A stretch of DNA of 64,000 bases from a virus, in IMG/VR virus record IMGVR_UViG_3300030002_000003, positions 29,236 through 93,235 of that record; one strand, given 5' to 3'. Positions 12,301-22,900 of the stretch are shown piece by piece. Each line of letters starts with the position of its first letter. The stretch's first letter is position 1. The translations under genes and the position numbers were made by a program. Under the pieces are notes generated by a model. It was not told the DNA's origin, ran no database searches, and saw nothing but the letters and a program-made list of their open reading frames with translations.

Positions 12301-15300
12301 GGAGATTTATCTCATCTATATGATACTATGAATAGCAAAACGAAGCCAATCGACATGGTTGCTTTCCAAACTGCTGTTAAAGTAGGTAATATAGAAGCGT
12401 CTAAAATATATACCGATGCATCTAATACGGAGATGGCCGATTTGTCAAATATGGTTACTGATACCCAAGAGTATAAATACTTAAGAAAACAGTTAGTTAC
12501 TGACGCTCACCATCAATCAGAGATGTCTTTGGGTACTCAACCTGCAAAGGCTGCTATGTCTAATATTATTGGAGATAGAGTTTATCAGAATATAATACTC
12601 GACGGGAAGAAAGGTGCTACTGGCAATAGAATCCTTGAGGCGTGGAGAGCTACAAACGTTGCTCTATCTGATAGAGGTGTTGTAGACATGGAAAAAGAAT
12701 TAGGGTTCGTAAAGAATGCTGATACTGGAGTATATGAGTTTAACGAACAGAAGCTTATAGATTTATTCTCTGCCGATGCTGAGAGATCTAAAATGCCTGA
12801 TGATGTTGTAGCAAAACTTAAATCCAATACCAAAGAAAATCCTGTATCGTTACAAGCGTTGCAAGACTGGAAATGGATTCAAAGTAGAGTCACTTCTATG
12901 ATTGGAAAGAATGTTATTGATATAAAGACTCCTGGTGGAATGTTTATTCAAATGACTGCATTCGGGCTTAGAGACGACGGAACTTCTAAGGCAAAAGGTA
13001 TTGGTCAATCAAACTATAAAGGAAGCTACAAGATTAATAATGGAAATAGATTAAGATTCTTGAATGATGATGGATCTATGGATGCAGTGGTTTCTATAAA
13101 CTTATTCAAAGATGTTATTCCCGCTGATATCAAAAAACTTAGCTTTACGAAGCAAGTTGATTGGTTAATATCTAACGGAATAATTGGAAATGATTCAGCT
13201 CCATCTTCTATTGGGTATCGTGTACCAACTCAAGGACTATCATCAATGTCAGCACTTAAGATCGTAGATGTCTTACCTGCAAATATAGAAGATACTATAA
13301 TTCTTCCTACTGAGTTCACCAAACTTACCGGCTCTGACTTTGATATTGATAAGCTTTATATAGCTAGATATAATTTCAAAACTGATTCAGAAGGCGCTAT
13401 TAGAAAAGTAGAGTTCGACGATTCTAGAATTGGGAAGAATGGAGAAGATGCTTATCACTCAAATAGTACTACTGCTTTACAGAATAGACTATTAGATCTA
13501 TTTATGGGCATATTAACAGATCCATCTAATGCTCATGAAACAAGGATGCCATTGGATACTGTTACTGACGAGTTAAAAGGCAAAGGTGGTATATTAGAAG
13601 ATATAGACAAGTTATCAAATGCATCTAGATCTACATATCCATTTGAACATGTAACTCCTGCTTATCAATCTAGAAAGAAAGCTGAGTATGCTGGAGGTAA
13701 AGGTGGTATTGGGCCAATGGCATTAGCAAATGCTCACCATGTTCTTACCCAGGTAGCTAAATTAGAGTTCTTCGATAGAGGCCCTATTAAGAAATTCGGG
13801 ATGAAGGATCTAGGACTTGTGTACGGTAAAGATGGTAAACGTATTCTTGACTGGCTATCTGCCATGATCAATGCATTCGTAGATATTGCTAAAGATCCAT
13901 ATATCATACGTTTGAATATGAATCCATTTACTTACAGTACTGCTGAGTTATTGCTTAGAACTGGACTAGGAAAAGATACTTTCTATTACTTGTCTCAACC
14001 AATCCTTAAGGACGTCGCTGCTGCAGTATTATTGACAAAAGGTAGATATGGTTCAATTAAAACTTTAAGTGCCTATGAGAGGGAGCAAATAGCCATTAAT
14101 GAGGTTAAGCAAACCTATATCAACGCTGCTGTTGATGCTGCTAGAAAGGAAGGTGGTCCTGTTAATGAAAAGATAGCTAAATTGAATGCAATTGAAACTA
14201 ATTTAGATGATTTTGGTAGAAAGATTCTGGCTAATGAGCATATATTTGGTCATGACTTTTTAGTTTCCCAGATATCTGGTGATAGAAATTCATTCGACTG
14301 GAACTATAATCAGATAATGATGATGGAAACATTCGAGGAATTAGCTCCATTCTCTAAAGCATTGGCCGAGCTAGTTAAGTACTCTCAAGTAGATGGTAAG
14401 AAGTGGGGCAACACCCTTATTTCAATGTCTATGTATAATGACAACGTTAATGAGCTTATTGCTAAGGGAAAATCTGGGGTGTTTAGGAATCTACCTGAAT
14501 TCTATTCTAAAACGTTCCTTGGAGCTAAATTGAAGAATGCTATTACAATGTCAAATTCTATTGGCAATTCAATGTTCTTTAGAACTACTCCAATAATGTA
14601 TAACTTCCTTAAAAAGGCTGGAGCATTAACAGGATCTAGAAAACTACTTAGCTCTGAGACTGTAGAGTCTATTGCAGATGCTACTGATTCACTTATTAAG
14701 TCAGAGTTCTTTATCAATAGGGCTAATAAACAGGGAGTTGAAATAAAAGACTTATTCTATGGAGCAGATTCAATGGCTAGACGCCTATATAAAATAAAGG
14801 ATAAAATAGCCAAGGCTGACAAAAATTCATTGTATTTAAGCTTAAAGAATAACGTATTTATCAATCACCTTAAACCAGATATAGCTACAGTTAGGTATAT
14901 TGAAACTAAGGATGAAGCTGGAAATGTTATCTCAAATAGAGACGAGTACAATCAAAGACCTGATCATATTCTTACAGACAGTGCCAACAATTCTGACCCA
15001 AATTACGTTACTATGTTAAAAGAGTATTGGGCAGAGCTATTGGACAGCCCTATAGAGGACGTTAATAAATTTGCTAATGACTTTATATTATATCAATTCT
15101 TCTCTAATGGAGAGAATGGTGCAATAAACCAAGTAAAATTAGGAGAGGACGTTAGAACTGATATAGGATTAGAGAAATTTATTAAAGATAGAATGAAAAA
15201 TATTGCTAATGGTGAATTACCATTTGAATATAATGAAGCTATCAGAAGTATATTTGTTAATAGATGGTATGATGACGACCTAGTTCCTTATGTTAAGCTA

Positions 15301-16923
15301 ACTGAGAACCAAGGGTTAGATATGCAGGCTACTCAAATAACTGGAACTAGGGTAAATAAAATATATAATGCACCTCAAGTTCCTTCACCAGCAATCACTT
15401 CCAACGGTAAGGCTAGACCACTCTTCTTTGTAGATGATCTTGCTAGACCAGTAGGTATAATGAGAGGTGGTGGTAATATGTTTAGTCCATTTGTTAAAGT
15501 ATCTTACGATAATGGTACTTCTGTACCTGATGTAACCCTATTTGAATTAGTAGGCGTAGTTAGAAAAGGAGATGAAGGATTTGGGACTACTAAGCCAGTA
15601 TATGCAGCTATAAATAAATCCAGTGAGAAAGTCGCTGGTAAATCAGTAGTTGAATTTGGCCTAGAGAAATCAATAATACCTGCCAATAAGGTGATGGCTT
15701 ACGGTTCTATAAATAAGTCCGTGTTCGAAAGTAAAGATACTTTACTTCCTCATATACCAAATTTGTTTAATAGATATAATGAAGCGTATCAAAATGCAAG
15801 ATTATCTATAGAGCAAATGGATAGAACTTATAATTTATTTAGCACATTTCGGCCAATTACATCATTTGAATCATTTGAGAAACGTGATGCAGCGGCTAAA
15901 GAAGTTACCGATACTGTAGGTGATTTGTACGATAAAGTAATAAACTATGCTAACATAGCTAAGTCTACTGGTGATTTTGATGCCTACCAAATGTTATCTG
16001 ATATACAATCTGATGATAATGGTTATTCTGAATCACAAATAGCAGCAGCTCTGTATTTATATGCAGACACTCTAAAGTCGCTATTTAATGAGAATGCATC
16101 AGAAACAGAGTTTAAGGCCGTAGATAGCATATATGATAAATTAGGCGCTAAGACCGAAAGCAAAAATGTAAGAATAGTTAAATGGGCTGATCTAAAAGAT
16201 GCTACAGAACCGTATATACGAGTTGGAGGACATGTAGTAAATGTAATATCAACAAGAATAAAAAACTCTGATGAACATTTTGGAAATCCATTTAGTCCTG
16301 ACGCTAGAATACTTGCTAATAATAAAGATTTAATAAAAGCCGACAGTACTAAAGACGCGGTTGAGAAGTATATTGACTGGATTATTTACGGAGGCGGTGC
16401 GTTTCTAGAAGAAGGCACTGGGCATCCAACAGAGCTTAGTGAAAGGGTTGATGAACTTAAATCAAGAAGAGGCTGGATTTTGTCTAAGCTGAAGACAGGC
16501 GAATTTAAAGATAAACCAATCTTATATTACACAGAACTTGGAGAGCCATCTCATGCAACTGCATTAGATTACTTAATCAATAGATATTCATTTAAAGATG
16601 ATTTAATCAACTCTGAAGAATCTAATGATCAAATCACTAATTCCAATGAGATAGTGTCTAAAAACGCACTTAAAGCTCGTGTAGAGGAATACACCAACAA
16701 ACATATGGATGAGAATAAGGCGTATTCTGAATATTTTAACGACTACAAGGAAATTCCAATATCTGAAGGATGGACTGAAGATAAAATAGCATTATCTGAA
16801 AATTCAATAGAAGCTATAAATGGCGGACTTGAATCTATAGGATTACCTAGAATATCTCAAGAGGATTATAACAATATGTCACAAGAAGAATTAGATAAAC
16901 TAAAAGCCTGTTATGGCATATAA
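3355..16923 (+). CDS. giant multidomain virion RNA polymerase polyprotein (crAss-like, DFDID motif)
   Basis: 4,522 residues. What is seen, in order: an N-terminal region to about residue 1120 including a Gly/Ala-rich hydrophobic stretch near 460-495; a Pro/Glu/Thr-rich linker at about 1123-1225; a zincin-like metallopeptidase motif HEAFH at 1823-1827 with a downstream EEHLAE (1862-1867) able to give the third zinc ligand; a long central part; the loop DFDID with Asp3328, Asp3330 and Asp3332 inside TGSDFDIDKLY; and a C-terminal DUF4326-like segment at about 4285-4405 (NPF near its start, SHATALDYL at its end). The DFDID loop is the metal-binding site of crAss-like single-polypeptide RNA polymerases related to YonO and cellular beta/beta' double-psi barrels. 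Known relatives are packaged in the virion and transcribe early genes after ejection. The embedded peptidase may process the polyprotein; this is inference. Arg is mostly encoded by AGA. Stop TAA; the next gene starts 5 bases later. Confidence 0.93.
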   Translation: MKRPKIDKRIITPGAMADYAKREASWSGMLMSAGDLSVGNYKKVAPEAPEVDTEAQDKEIARKVDVAVAEKLKAAEAGKVDTNLIPKEDKATEAPTNPLEQKQWEVNQNNWFEAYKNKLGPKSYPLTTGPSETPLFDSMKEGAKNTINFVNTGLNQIFDFPATLSDIGSHAVKFAAKSANEIDQFGKANYFSDSWKATANGFDDSHISKAAGEQVEVLGQARDGIETMSDVIKTDPTMQEALLAYNEWSKRPDKMDDGNGMPVWDQVQSDLRPAFDKHYSTIKKYIEARDKFSPNMFNTGESFEKTAHKAGLLDGIGNFVDQLGNSITGVDENNSLAGNVSRSGSGASNAEAYPKGFTPYMQPDGKPVPNYALPSTEELFGKGPGYDMRATNGYLNAMNKINLQDMKTEEDVAWHMRQKKARGDASNAFLVKQNQNDNILFSMPSQVGISSGDVTTQFASTGLSMALGAASGVSKNPFIKGAITAVNFGSNLALNAYQRKHENWMELDDNHRTKVNEYLAKNGGGDSNMLYNQSDDKILKPLLTDGAGGDEVNKARQELKENGALSTETRAIIERGILSRRIKTSDKVTNDALANGDVKLKEYMKQNDAFMWTDVAESMIMSIPFGSGATKAIELAAKPEASAAAKFAAKTIEMAEGKYTKTIGKIMQHGAMIVPKIAAAHTVDALGEAFEESGQYVNGQNYIKNHMNEYDSYIGSLIEGTNSGISGIKMILGENVDKNYYDKDQLEMNAKAGFYMGLIMPLPFTAFHTATEIRENSRENRAKSYIDGGIGAQIDSESRITKANFYVNAATKGMGDAVENHIENLSANNKDPYKKRQFQDEAKFAKEVLSVADSPQVTKFAKNNGKYGSEDHKLLTSLIVDHSAAYEDAVKKVDESNSILDKSSKTDFESDFTFQSAFNQINSRREDGSEAIIPKNVQQELHSLMAEKQATEVLINFKELSDAHDIDRKDKTVNSPQNKQFKSDLKSRLMSINNRINSFADVMSIPKEEFNDLPMAKSSNESKTALSTGIAAQEGSRYDSDVVNALSGYESKRNSNGEQSFKKMSDAKHTATVLDYLDKYRAARQSEDETEDNLQSREAEKASKDDSKTVLEENGIPHPGTHEEPATELEMAPAEEPLTTVTSSVEPTEETKPVSTEAPQVQEEPIKEVLPEEDVETSSKETPESSDVTPEPAPEVQEEPLAPTEPKGEQSVEAEEKATKETISTEKQAGRNTFAYASRMFYGVTANAVAPKSINGQRVKSHEELGKLLATNDFLVDTEIEFTMQDKNPNIGGFIPGHRTTYDQAAIIAVINKKSGPMKGYYVAMVTDPSANTATVRSMQEIIALSNFRRGIIESIASNETLPSDKKVKVVASVVKVNDGEIKTLLVDGQSVIHEQRNIADVPGFGLPMKDGKVVWSEVSSETIGLHLGKGDRGDRAIMDADQHVVSYVKDESNSGNAFISVTTPVRKDKREIKVNQKQIKRETQEVIDLIYDLVINKAASDAERIYTSHKGKQLDTGVSAFSLLDKLINFGEKTIVQESRTEEERKYLLPKQFYISSDSAARFIVYGEDSMTLDQAKTESGAKIIKDFIVGGMHWNLEKNHLSIEGTPVRVNQLFPQLDYLFNETNLGIDKVEFAKGFTITKEDVNSLTWAAWMLKNGKITTDAIDGIFGNPYLHVESYDVVPKNSISTPVSSDGGLRGLGASESVVNNSINDSVQPDKSFVTEPTVEREISPDSYDELPSFDDLMNFDLEGAPKEVNGPVTKEMNSDIESAWLMDKLGLNEDEIDIRDEIIKLAHDRRAMGLMAESSIVLWNKGEAGTAYHEAFHRVSLLLLNQSERNRIYSLARNSNSELTNATEKQIEEHLAELFREQMLSPTHVSDVLGIRKFFRKIANTTRRFLGMTPRTINRLFKDIQLGAYSDVKVDRSSLNRFKEAYTEGAEYGIKELKLRNIGTYSELFAIRDSLVYAMFQLNNVAAIGDISDLDMGTLKSWIKKVSADKSNESRSALFTEIDERFEDIFKPKINQFLAAMDIKEVDEDNRTESDSNQIADEAADHSKASYEISKADNTRASVKMFIATMPNSEMIDGKPTVSLEPLTGIPTFVPFVPSWNKMISELSDMSTVPMMIEKIDRLSKVDPFYKLLLGRLNKVDAKTGKMMLTDQFITQFWGSLFSMRHQFINIGYREIAESKDDIRNLFVIRDSDVERATRELPTLWGQSFAENPSLFPTDENGDKSFNKEYAQSIKDRYLTGLLSQTKPSKDKTKQIDLNVEENRNAVLDEIVDLYNMVGIAIDRDTLNYMLQGKKGTASEMVAELTKYLTDTKSGSMSILFNNVMSSLIKNNGELLKSAKNRKSEIRREVKEIFLNEKFAERLAVAQSKSHKSYVEATVIGADGAKLYQVSQNNIISDTVRELNTNPELVNNLINTTYVGGFVNANGVSTGSRVLRQLKDGTSKGIDLKTFVKLTEEGARDKGRDYLSISDAEDYVMKMSALANDYMTIPTMADKKTYMFVSGVELIHQPIVYSRFIKQGADGKNVADITIDFPSEAKNQLSQYMRAEFMSIKNAWQEFKTGQDLIKVYHYKSNRDGSISHGNGLRFRYFGNISAAVLLGADVINKDISLNSYLDIAEDTGNKQAFDDVLDNIERLMLNDYEVMNSVINASLMSALKKEVAYAGSIGVIEYNGTIGSIKNKLLDRGSISRKSAEMDSLLSSYDPVSGNKISNYGEQAAILDALSENLVNEIISVIEFEKLFSKDPAFYKDTDAKIKRLSSMLSTGTNLRTEWPIGHNLQGVTTFTSAEAADNIVGSREYDKVLNRFKANEINELIVAHGKLYVYDLHDLIENHSLPAESRDQAKEDRLQMLQKSFKEEFIAGSKIAEKNSAGYGLNGIDETDATVYITPKMWRNMQEMLGDWNPDMQEAFDLLESKEQSWVNNDEQYNKVAKLAMAPMKMIYFGSKVDSERGLDIPKLDKMAMFPLFKFMANGDLSHLYDTMNSKTKPIDMVAFQTAVKVGNIEASKIYTDASNTEMADLSNMVTDTQEYKYLRKQLVTDAHHQSEMSLGTQPAKAAMSNIIGDRVYQNIILDGKKGATGNRILEAWRATNVALSDRGVVDMEKELGFVKNADTGVYEFNEQKLIDLFSADAERSKMPDDVVAKLKSNTKENPVSLQALQDWKWIQSRVTSMIGKNVIDIKTPGGMFIQMTAFGLRDDGTSKAKGIGQSNYKGSYKINNGNRLRFLNDDGSMDAVVSINLFKDVIPADIKKLSFTKQVDWLISNGIIGNDSAPSSIGYRVPTQGLSSMSALKIVDVLPANIEDTIILPTEFTKLTGSDFDIDKLYIARYNFKTDSEGAIRKVEFDDSRIGKNGEDAYHSNSTTALQNRLLDLFMGILTDPSNAHETRMPLDTVTDELKGKGGILEDIDKLSNASRSTYPFEHVTPAYQSRKKAEYAGGKGGIGPMALANAHHVLTQVAKLEFFDRGPIKKFGMKDLGLVYGKDGKRILDWLSAMINAFVDIAKDPYIIRLNMNPFTYSTAELLLRTGLGKDTFYYLSQPILKDVAAAVLLTKGRYGSIKTLSAYEREQIAINEVKQTYINAAVDAARKEGGPVNEKIAKLNAIETNLDDFGRKILANEHIFGHDFLVSQISGDRNSFDWNYNQIMMMETFEELAPFSKALAELVKYSQVDGKKWGNTLISMSMYNDNVNELIAKGKSGVFRNLPEFYSKTFLGAKLKNAITMSNSIGNSMFFRTTPIMYNFLKKAGALTGSRKLLSSETVESIADATDSLIKSEFFINRANKQGVEIKDLFYGADSMARRLYKIKDKIAKADKNSLYLSLKNNVFINHLKPDIATVRYIETKDEAGNVISNRDEYNQRPDHILTDSANNSDPNYVTMLKEYWAELLDSPIEDVNKFANDFILYQFFSNGENGAINQVKLGEDVRTDIGLEKFIKDRMKNIANGELPFEYNEAIRSIFVNRWYDDDLVPYVKLTENQGLDMQATQITGTRVNKIYNAPQVPSPAITSNGKARPLFFVDDLARPVGIMRGGGNMFSPFVKVSYDNGTSVPDVTLFELVGVVRKGDEGFGTTKPVYAAINKSSEKVAGKSVVEFGLEKSIIPANKVMAYGSINKSVFESKDTLLPHIPNLFNRYNEAYQNARLSIEQMDRTYNLFSTFRPITSFESFEKRDAAAKEVTDTVGDLYDKVINYANIAKSTGDFDAYQMLSDIQSDDNGYSESQIAAALYLYADTLKSLFNENASETEFKAVDSIYDKLGAKTESKNVRIVKWADLKDATEPYIRVGGHVVNVISTRIKNSDEHFGNPFSPDARILANNKDLIKADSTKDAVEKYIDWIIYGGGAFLEEGTGHPTELSERVDELKSRRGWILSKLKTGEFKDKPILYYTELGEPSHATALDYLINRYSFKDDLINSEESNDQITNSNEIVSKNALKARVEEYTNKHMDENKAYSEYFNDYKEIPISEGWTEDKIALSENSIEAINGGLESIGLPRISQEDYNNMSQEELDKLKACYGI

Positions 16924-16928
16924 TAAAT

Positions 16929-19900
16929 ATGAAACACTGTATTAATCTTAAAAGTCCTGATTTTCAGGCATTAGCAAAAGGATCTAACATGCATCCAGCT
17001 GTATTAGCAGCAAAAATGGGTATATGGCAAGATGAAAATAATACGAGTGAATGGCCTACTCTAGATCAACTAACGTCGGAATCTTCCGAATTAGTAAAGG
17101 ATGGAGTAGATTTTGTATTTAGCCAAAATCCAGAGCTGTTAAATATTGGAAGTAAGCAGCTATATTCTCAATACGTAAATAATATATTTCCAGAAAGTGA
17201 AGTTAAATATATTGCTTATCATGGAACTAATAGTGAATTTGATAAATTTAGTTTAGAATTTGAGGGATCTAATGAAAAAGGTGGTAGAGGAAAAGGATTG
17301 AACTTTTCAAAAGATTTGTCTGATAGCGACATGTATGGAGACATTAAGATGCCAGTCGTATTGAATGCTGTAAATAGAGTTCAAAAAGATTCAGAGGCAA
17401 AAGATATTGATTTATCATACATTGATGATGTAGATGAAATTGTTTTATATAATCCAGATCAAATTCACATACTTGGATCTAAATCCGATATCGATGGATT
17501 TCGAAATTTTATAGAAGAGAATAAGCAAGAAACTGATACTATAAAATTCCAACGCTCAAATGTAGAAGTTCTTCCATTGGCTGGAAATGAAGCTCTGTAT
17601 AAAGACAAAAACCTAGTCAATGATAAAGGAGAAATCAAGTTCTTTGACAATTATGCAGCCGGCAAAAAAGCAGAAGCTTCATTTAATAGAAGCACTGATT
17701 ATCAATTCATACTCAAACCGTCTCAATCTAGAACCAAAGAAGGATGGAGATTATTTATAGTTAAACCTATTGTTGAAAGAGATGGTCAAGCTAGAATACA
17801 GTTTCAATCGCCAAATGATGCTGCAGAATCGTTAAATAACGCTGCTAGTGCGTTCGCTAAGTCTAATACAGACGCTATAATCAACGAGAATGCCCCTAGG
17901 AGCTTCACTACGGCCTCTAAATCTCTTTTTAATGCAATTGATCGTCTCAGAATAAAAGCGTCTAAGATCAGCGGATATCAATCCAAGGCTATCGTCTATT
18001 CTATAGCAAAGAATATATCAGATAGGACTGGCATTGAGTTTTCTGTTATATCTCAAGAAGAAGCTGCTGCTATGCATGCAAATTGGGGAGGATCTCCAGG
18101 AATGTATGACTCAGCAAATAAGAAGGCATATTTAGTAGAGGGTCTATTTGACGCATCTACTGCTGTACATGAGATATTCGGTCACCCATTTCTAGACTCA
18201 TTAAAAGAGACTGATGAGGGCAGACAAATCCTATCCGATTTACTGTCTGAGGCTAAACTCAATAGCCTGGTTATAGAGAGTGCAACGAGTAGATATGGCG
18301 AAGACGTTAGTGATGATGAAATAACACTTGCAGCGCTAGATTTATTTATACAAGAGAAAGTAGCTAGCAATAGTGGCCTATATAATGCCATTAAAGCCTA
18401 TTTTAAGGCGTTTACAGACCTCATTAAAGGGGTTATAGGTAAATCATCCAACGACATAGTTTCAATCAAACCTGGCACATCTATTGAAGCCATAGGTAAT
18501 TGGGCTTGGAATGGAGAAGGACGACTTAAATTAATGGACTCGTATCCTGATGGAATTGTTCCAGGGATAGAGGCTGCAATATTTCCATTCAATGCAGACA
18601 ATCACGATGCTACAGATTATGGAATAGGCCTTAATAATGAATTAATAGGTCACATATTAGTTAGTGATGATGGTCGCATCTCTAGCACTATAGGGCAGGC
18701 GGGCGTAGAGCTTGATAAAGAGTATGTTGGAAAGGGATACGGCCTTTCATCATATTTAGCTGTTGCTAAGGAACTTGCCAGTTCAGGAAAAACATTAAAA
18801 TCCGAGGGTCTTGGAAAATCCAATATAAATGAAGCAGCTAGACGAGTTTGGGCTTCATTGATCAAAAAAGGATATGCGGTGGATAGAGGCGATTATTTTG
18901 AAATAGTAAATCTTGAATCTGAATTTAGATCCATGTTGAATGTAGCTGACTCAATAGCCAATACAAATACAGAGACGGAGTTCAATCTTATGCTTGATAA
19001 TGGAGATGTCGAAGGATTTGTAAATTCTATTGCATTAAATGAACATAACTCAGAATTAGTTAAAGCTTGGATATTTGAAAATGATCCAGCTACCTTATGG
19101 GATTTGGCTCATGGAATGAAATCAGACTTAGTTGGGTTCAATGAGCATATATCCAAGAGTAGTGATATACTATTTCAAAGACCTACGGTAGAAGCTAGAA
19201 TTGAACATGCAAAGGATTTAGCTAAACAGAGAGAGTCTATTATGACTGGATTGCAGTCAAGACTTAGCTCCTTGAAGCGTGATAAGACTGCTACTATTAC
19301 AGAAATAGAGGCTTTAGATGACTTACTATTAGATATAAATAAACTATCCAATTCATCTGCGGTAGTTAGATTCCTCGAATACGCAAATAATGAAGGGTTT
19401 GACGTAAATAGAAGACTTGATGCTATGATGGGTCAGTCTAATAAGGCAGAGGAGATTGATGCTGCTAATGTAGTGTCAATTGGAGAGAACTTCTTATCTA
19501 TGTTTAGAACCAATCTAAAGAAGATAAATGAGTTATTAGTCGATGAAGCTAATTTCATAACAAACTCTATGACTCCAAGAGAAATAGATGATTTGAATAG
19601 ATTAGTCAATGGTACTAATAACGACTTCGATAAGATGGCCGCTAAGTATGATACTATCGTCAAGTATGTATATAGACAAGAGCTAGCTAAGATAGCAAAT
19701 CAAGTTGGTGACTCATCTATGCAGAGTGTTATAGATAATGCATATGAGTCAGATCAAGACGTATCTGTAATGTCATTATTTATTGGCAGCCCCGCTAAGT
19801 CCAGACTAGTTCAAATTAGAGCTCTAGATAGAAAGATACTCGATGCTAAGAATGCAGCAAATTTAGAATTAAGCAGAAGCGGTTATGTTGCTAAATTAGT

Positions 19901-22900
19901 AGCATTAAATAATAAGATAAATAAGTTAAGTCCTGTAAAATCATTCACTCAGTTCTATGAAAAAAACAAGGATGGAAAGTTTACTGGATATATAACTCAC
20001 TTTCTTAAATATGGAGAGTTTAATGCTAATTACGAAGCTAAAATAGAGGAACTTGCTAAAAAGTATAATCTTCCTGGAAAGATGGATAGGCCTACTAATG
20101 ATGCAGAATATATAGCCTACAATAAAGAGCTTAATAAGTTCTTAAATGAACATGTAGCTAGAAAGTTTGTTCCCGAATATTACGACGCTAGAGCTAAGTT
20201 ATCTATAGATACAAATGAATCATTAGATCAAGTAAATAATGCTATAAGTAGAATATCTAGAGATTATTTGGATGCTGATGGACACTTAGATACTTCTAGG
20301 ATGTCAAAATCTGAAAAGTATGCTCTGTGGGACGCTAGAAAGACTAAGGAATATTTATCCAGCGATAGATACGCTAATGGAGATATAAAACTAGAATCTG
20401 ACCTTAAGATAGCAAACGAAATAAAAGCTTTCAATGAATCTATAAGCGGTAACCTAAAATACAAAGCAAATGTAGAAGCGTTCGAGAATGCCAAAAAGAA
20501 TGTTAAATTGAATTTATCTCCTGAGAAGTACTTGCAGTGGATAGAGGATAATACAAAGGTTGAGTATGATGAGAAATTCTATGAGCAATTGGCTAAAATA
20601 GAAAAGGCTGACCAAGCTCCTGAATGGCAAGACCTATATGATAAAAAACAGGCTATCTTAAAACGTTTTAAAAACAAAGATACAATGGGTATCAATGTTG
20701 ATATGATGGAAGAGACTAGACAAGGTGGACGATCAGTTAGATCTATTATAGACGAGATAAATGAAACCTTATCCAATAATAAGAATGAAAATGTAGCTAC
20801 AGATGGAGTTAAATTCTCTAGCTTGGCCAGAATGATAACTACTAGGGAGTATAAGCAGAAATTAGCAGATATGTCTAGTATATCGCCAACTGATACAGCT
20901 GGATGGGCCGCAATGGAGCAATGGTATAAGGATAACCATACCCAAGATAGAATGGGTCACGAGGTTCCTAAATCATACTGGATGATGATAGAGCCGAAAG
21001 ATACTACCCTTATTAAGAAAGGAGTTCCTAATTCAACCTGGACTGTTTTAGATGACGAGTCTAAATTTGTCAATAAAGAGTATGATGATGATTTAGCTAA
21101 GAACGGAATGCAGCCATCTAAGAAGTTATACGACAATTCAAAAGTATATAACAAATTAGTTAGTGATCCAACTAGAAAAGAGTTTCATGATACCTTAGTT
21201 TCTATGATGACTGAGGCTAATTCATTTTACTCTTATATAAATAGGCCAAACAACTTAAAGATGCCTCAAATAGCTGAGCATTCATTACTATCTGCGTTTA
21301 GACGTACTGATAGCGGAAAGAGTTTACTTGAGAGAATAAAATCTATTGGCCAACCTAGAGTTGATGATATCCAGTTTGGTGAAAAACCGAAAGAATATAG
21401 ACCCGATGGTAGTCCAATTAAATACATCCCTACTTCATATAGATCTACATTAGGGAATACAAACTCTATATCAAAGGATATGATTCACATGTATGCTATC
21501 TATTATCAAGAAGCCGCTAACTTTAAACACTTATCTGAAGCTTTGCCAGCAATAAAGATACTTCAGGCAGGTATGGATAATACTGTTATATCAAATAAGG
21601 AATCATTAGCTAATGCAGATAAGCTTGAAAGAGATAATGCTGGAGCTAGATGGAGAAGTCTATCTGATGACGTTAGATCTGCTATCGGCCTTAAAAAGAG
21701 TACTGATAGAGTAATGAAAAAAGCTGGGGAAACTCATCTATCATCTAGAGCTAAAGGAATTATAGAAAGAGAAGTGTATGGAGTAGAGTCTACTAAGATG
21801 ATGGTAGGTATACCTCTAACTGGAATAAAATTTGATATAGGGAAACTAGTAAAAGGTGTATTTCTTCCTTGGTTTAGGGCTGTCAATTTAGGTTTTAATA
21901 CTATGGCAATTGCAGCTAATTATACTCAATCGGAACATGCTTTAATGGTAGAATCTACTATTGGCTCTTTAATCAATAAAACAAATTTGCTTAGAGCTAA
22001 TTGGGAAATAGGGAAAAGAATGCCATATCTATTGGCTACACTGACTTCAGATAGGCATACTGATAAGACTTCTACACTGATGAGATTCTTTCAAACTTCA
22101 AATTCGGAAGTTGAATCAGTAAAGGATATTAACGGAGTAAAAGCTTTAAGTTTTATTAAGGAGCACTGGCTATATGGACCATACTCTGCTGGTGACTTCA
22201 TGGTTAAATCTAAGATGTTAACTGCAATGCTAATGGGATACAAATACCATAATGGAGAATTTGTAAGCTTAGAATCATTTATCAATAAGAATTACCCTGG
22301 AAAGATTAATAGGAAGGAAGCTATTCAACTACACGATGCATTAAAAGTAAATTTATATGATGTTCTATCTTCAACAGATAAAGGAGAGTTAGTCATAAAG
22401 GATGAATACAAAGACGCTTTTAACTATAAGCTAATATCTTCCATTACGCTACAATCAATGGACATGGGTAATAGATTAGATGGTATGCTTGCTCCTTCTG
22501 ATAAGAATGCTATAAATGTTAACGCATTTGCAAGTGCTTTGATGATGCACCGTGGATGGTTAGTAAATGCATTCCAAGAAAGACTTGGAGGTCAGATGTA
22601 TAGCTACAGAAAGGAAAGAATGGAAGTTGGCCAATACAGAACTGGATTTACAGATTCTGCTAAAATTCTATTCGGCTATCTATCTGGAAGGTTTCAAAAA
22701 ACTAATCAAATGATGAACGAAATGGGTCAAGCTGAATATGCAAATGCCGTTAGAACTACTGGTGAAATTGCATCAATGTTTATATTTGCAATGGCTACTG
22801 TTATTCTAGGAAATATGCATGACGAGGAACCTGACGATATGGCATTAGAATTAGCTTATACATTTATGATGAGAGCTCTTTACGAACAAAATGCTATGTA

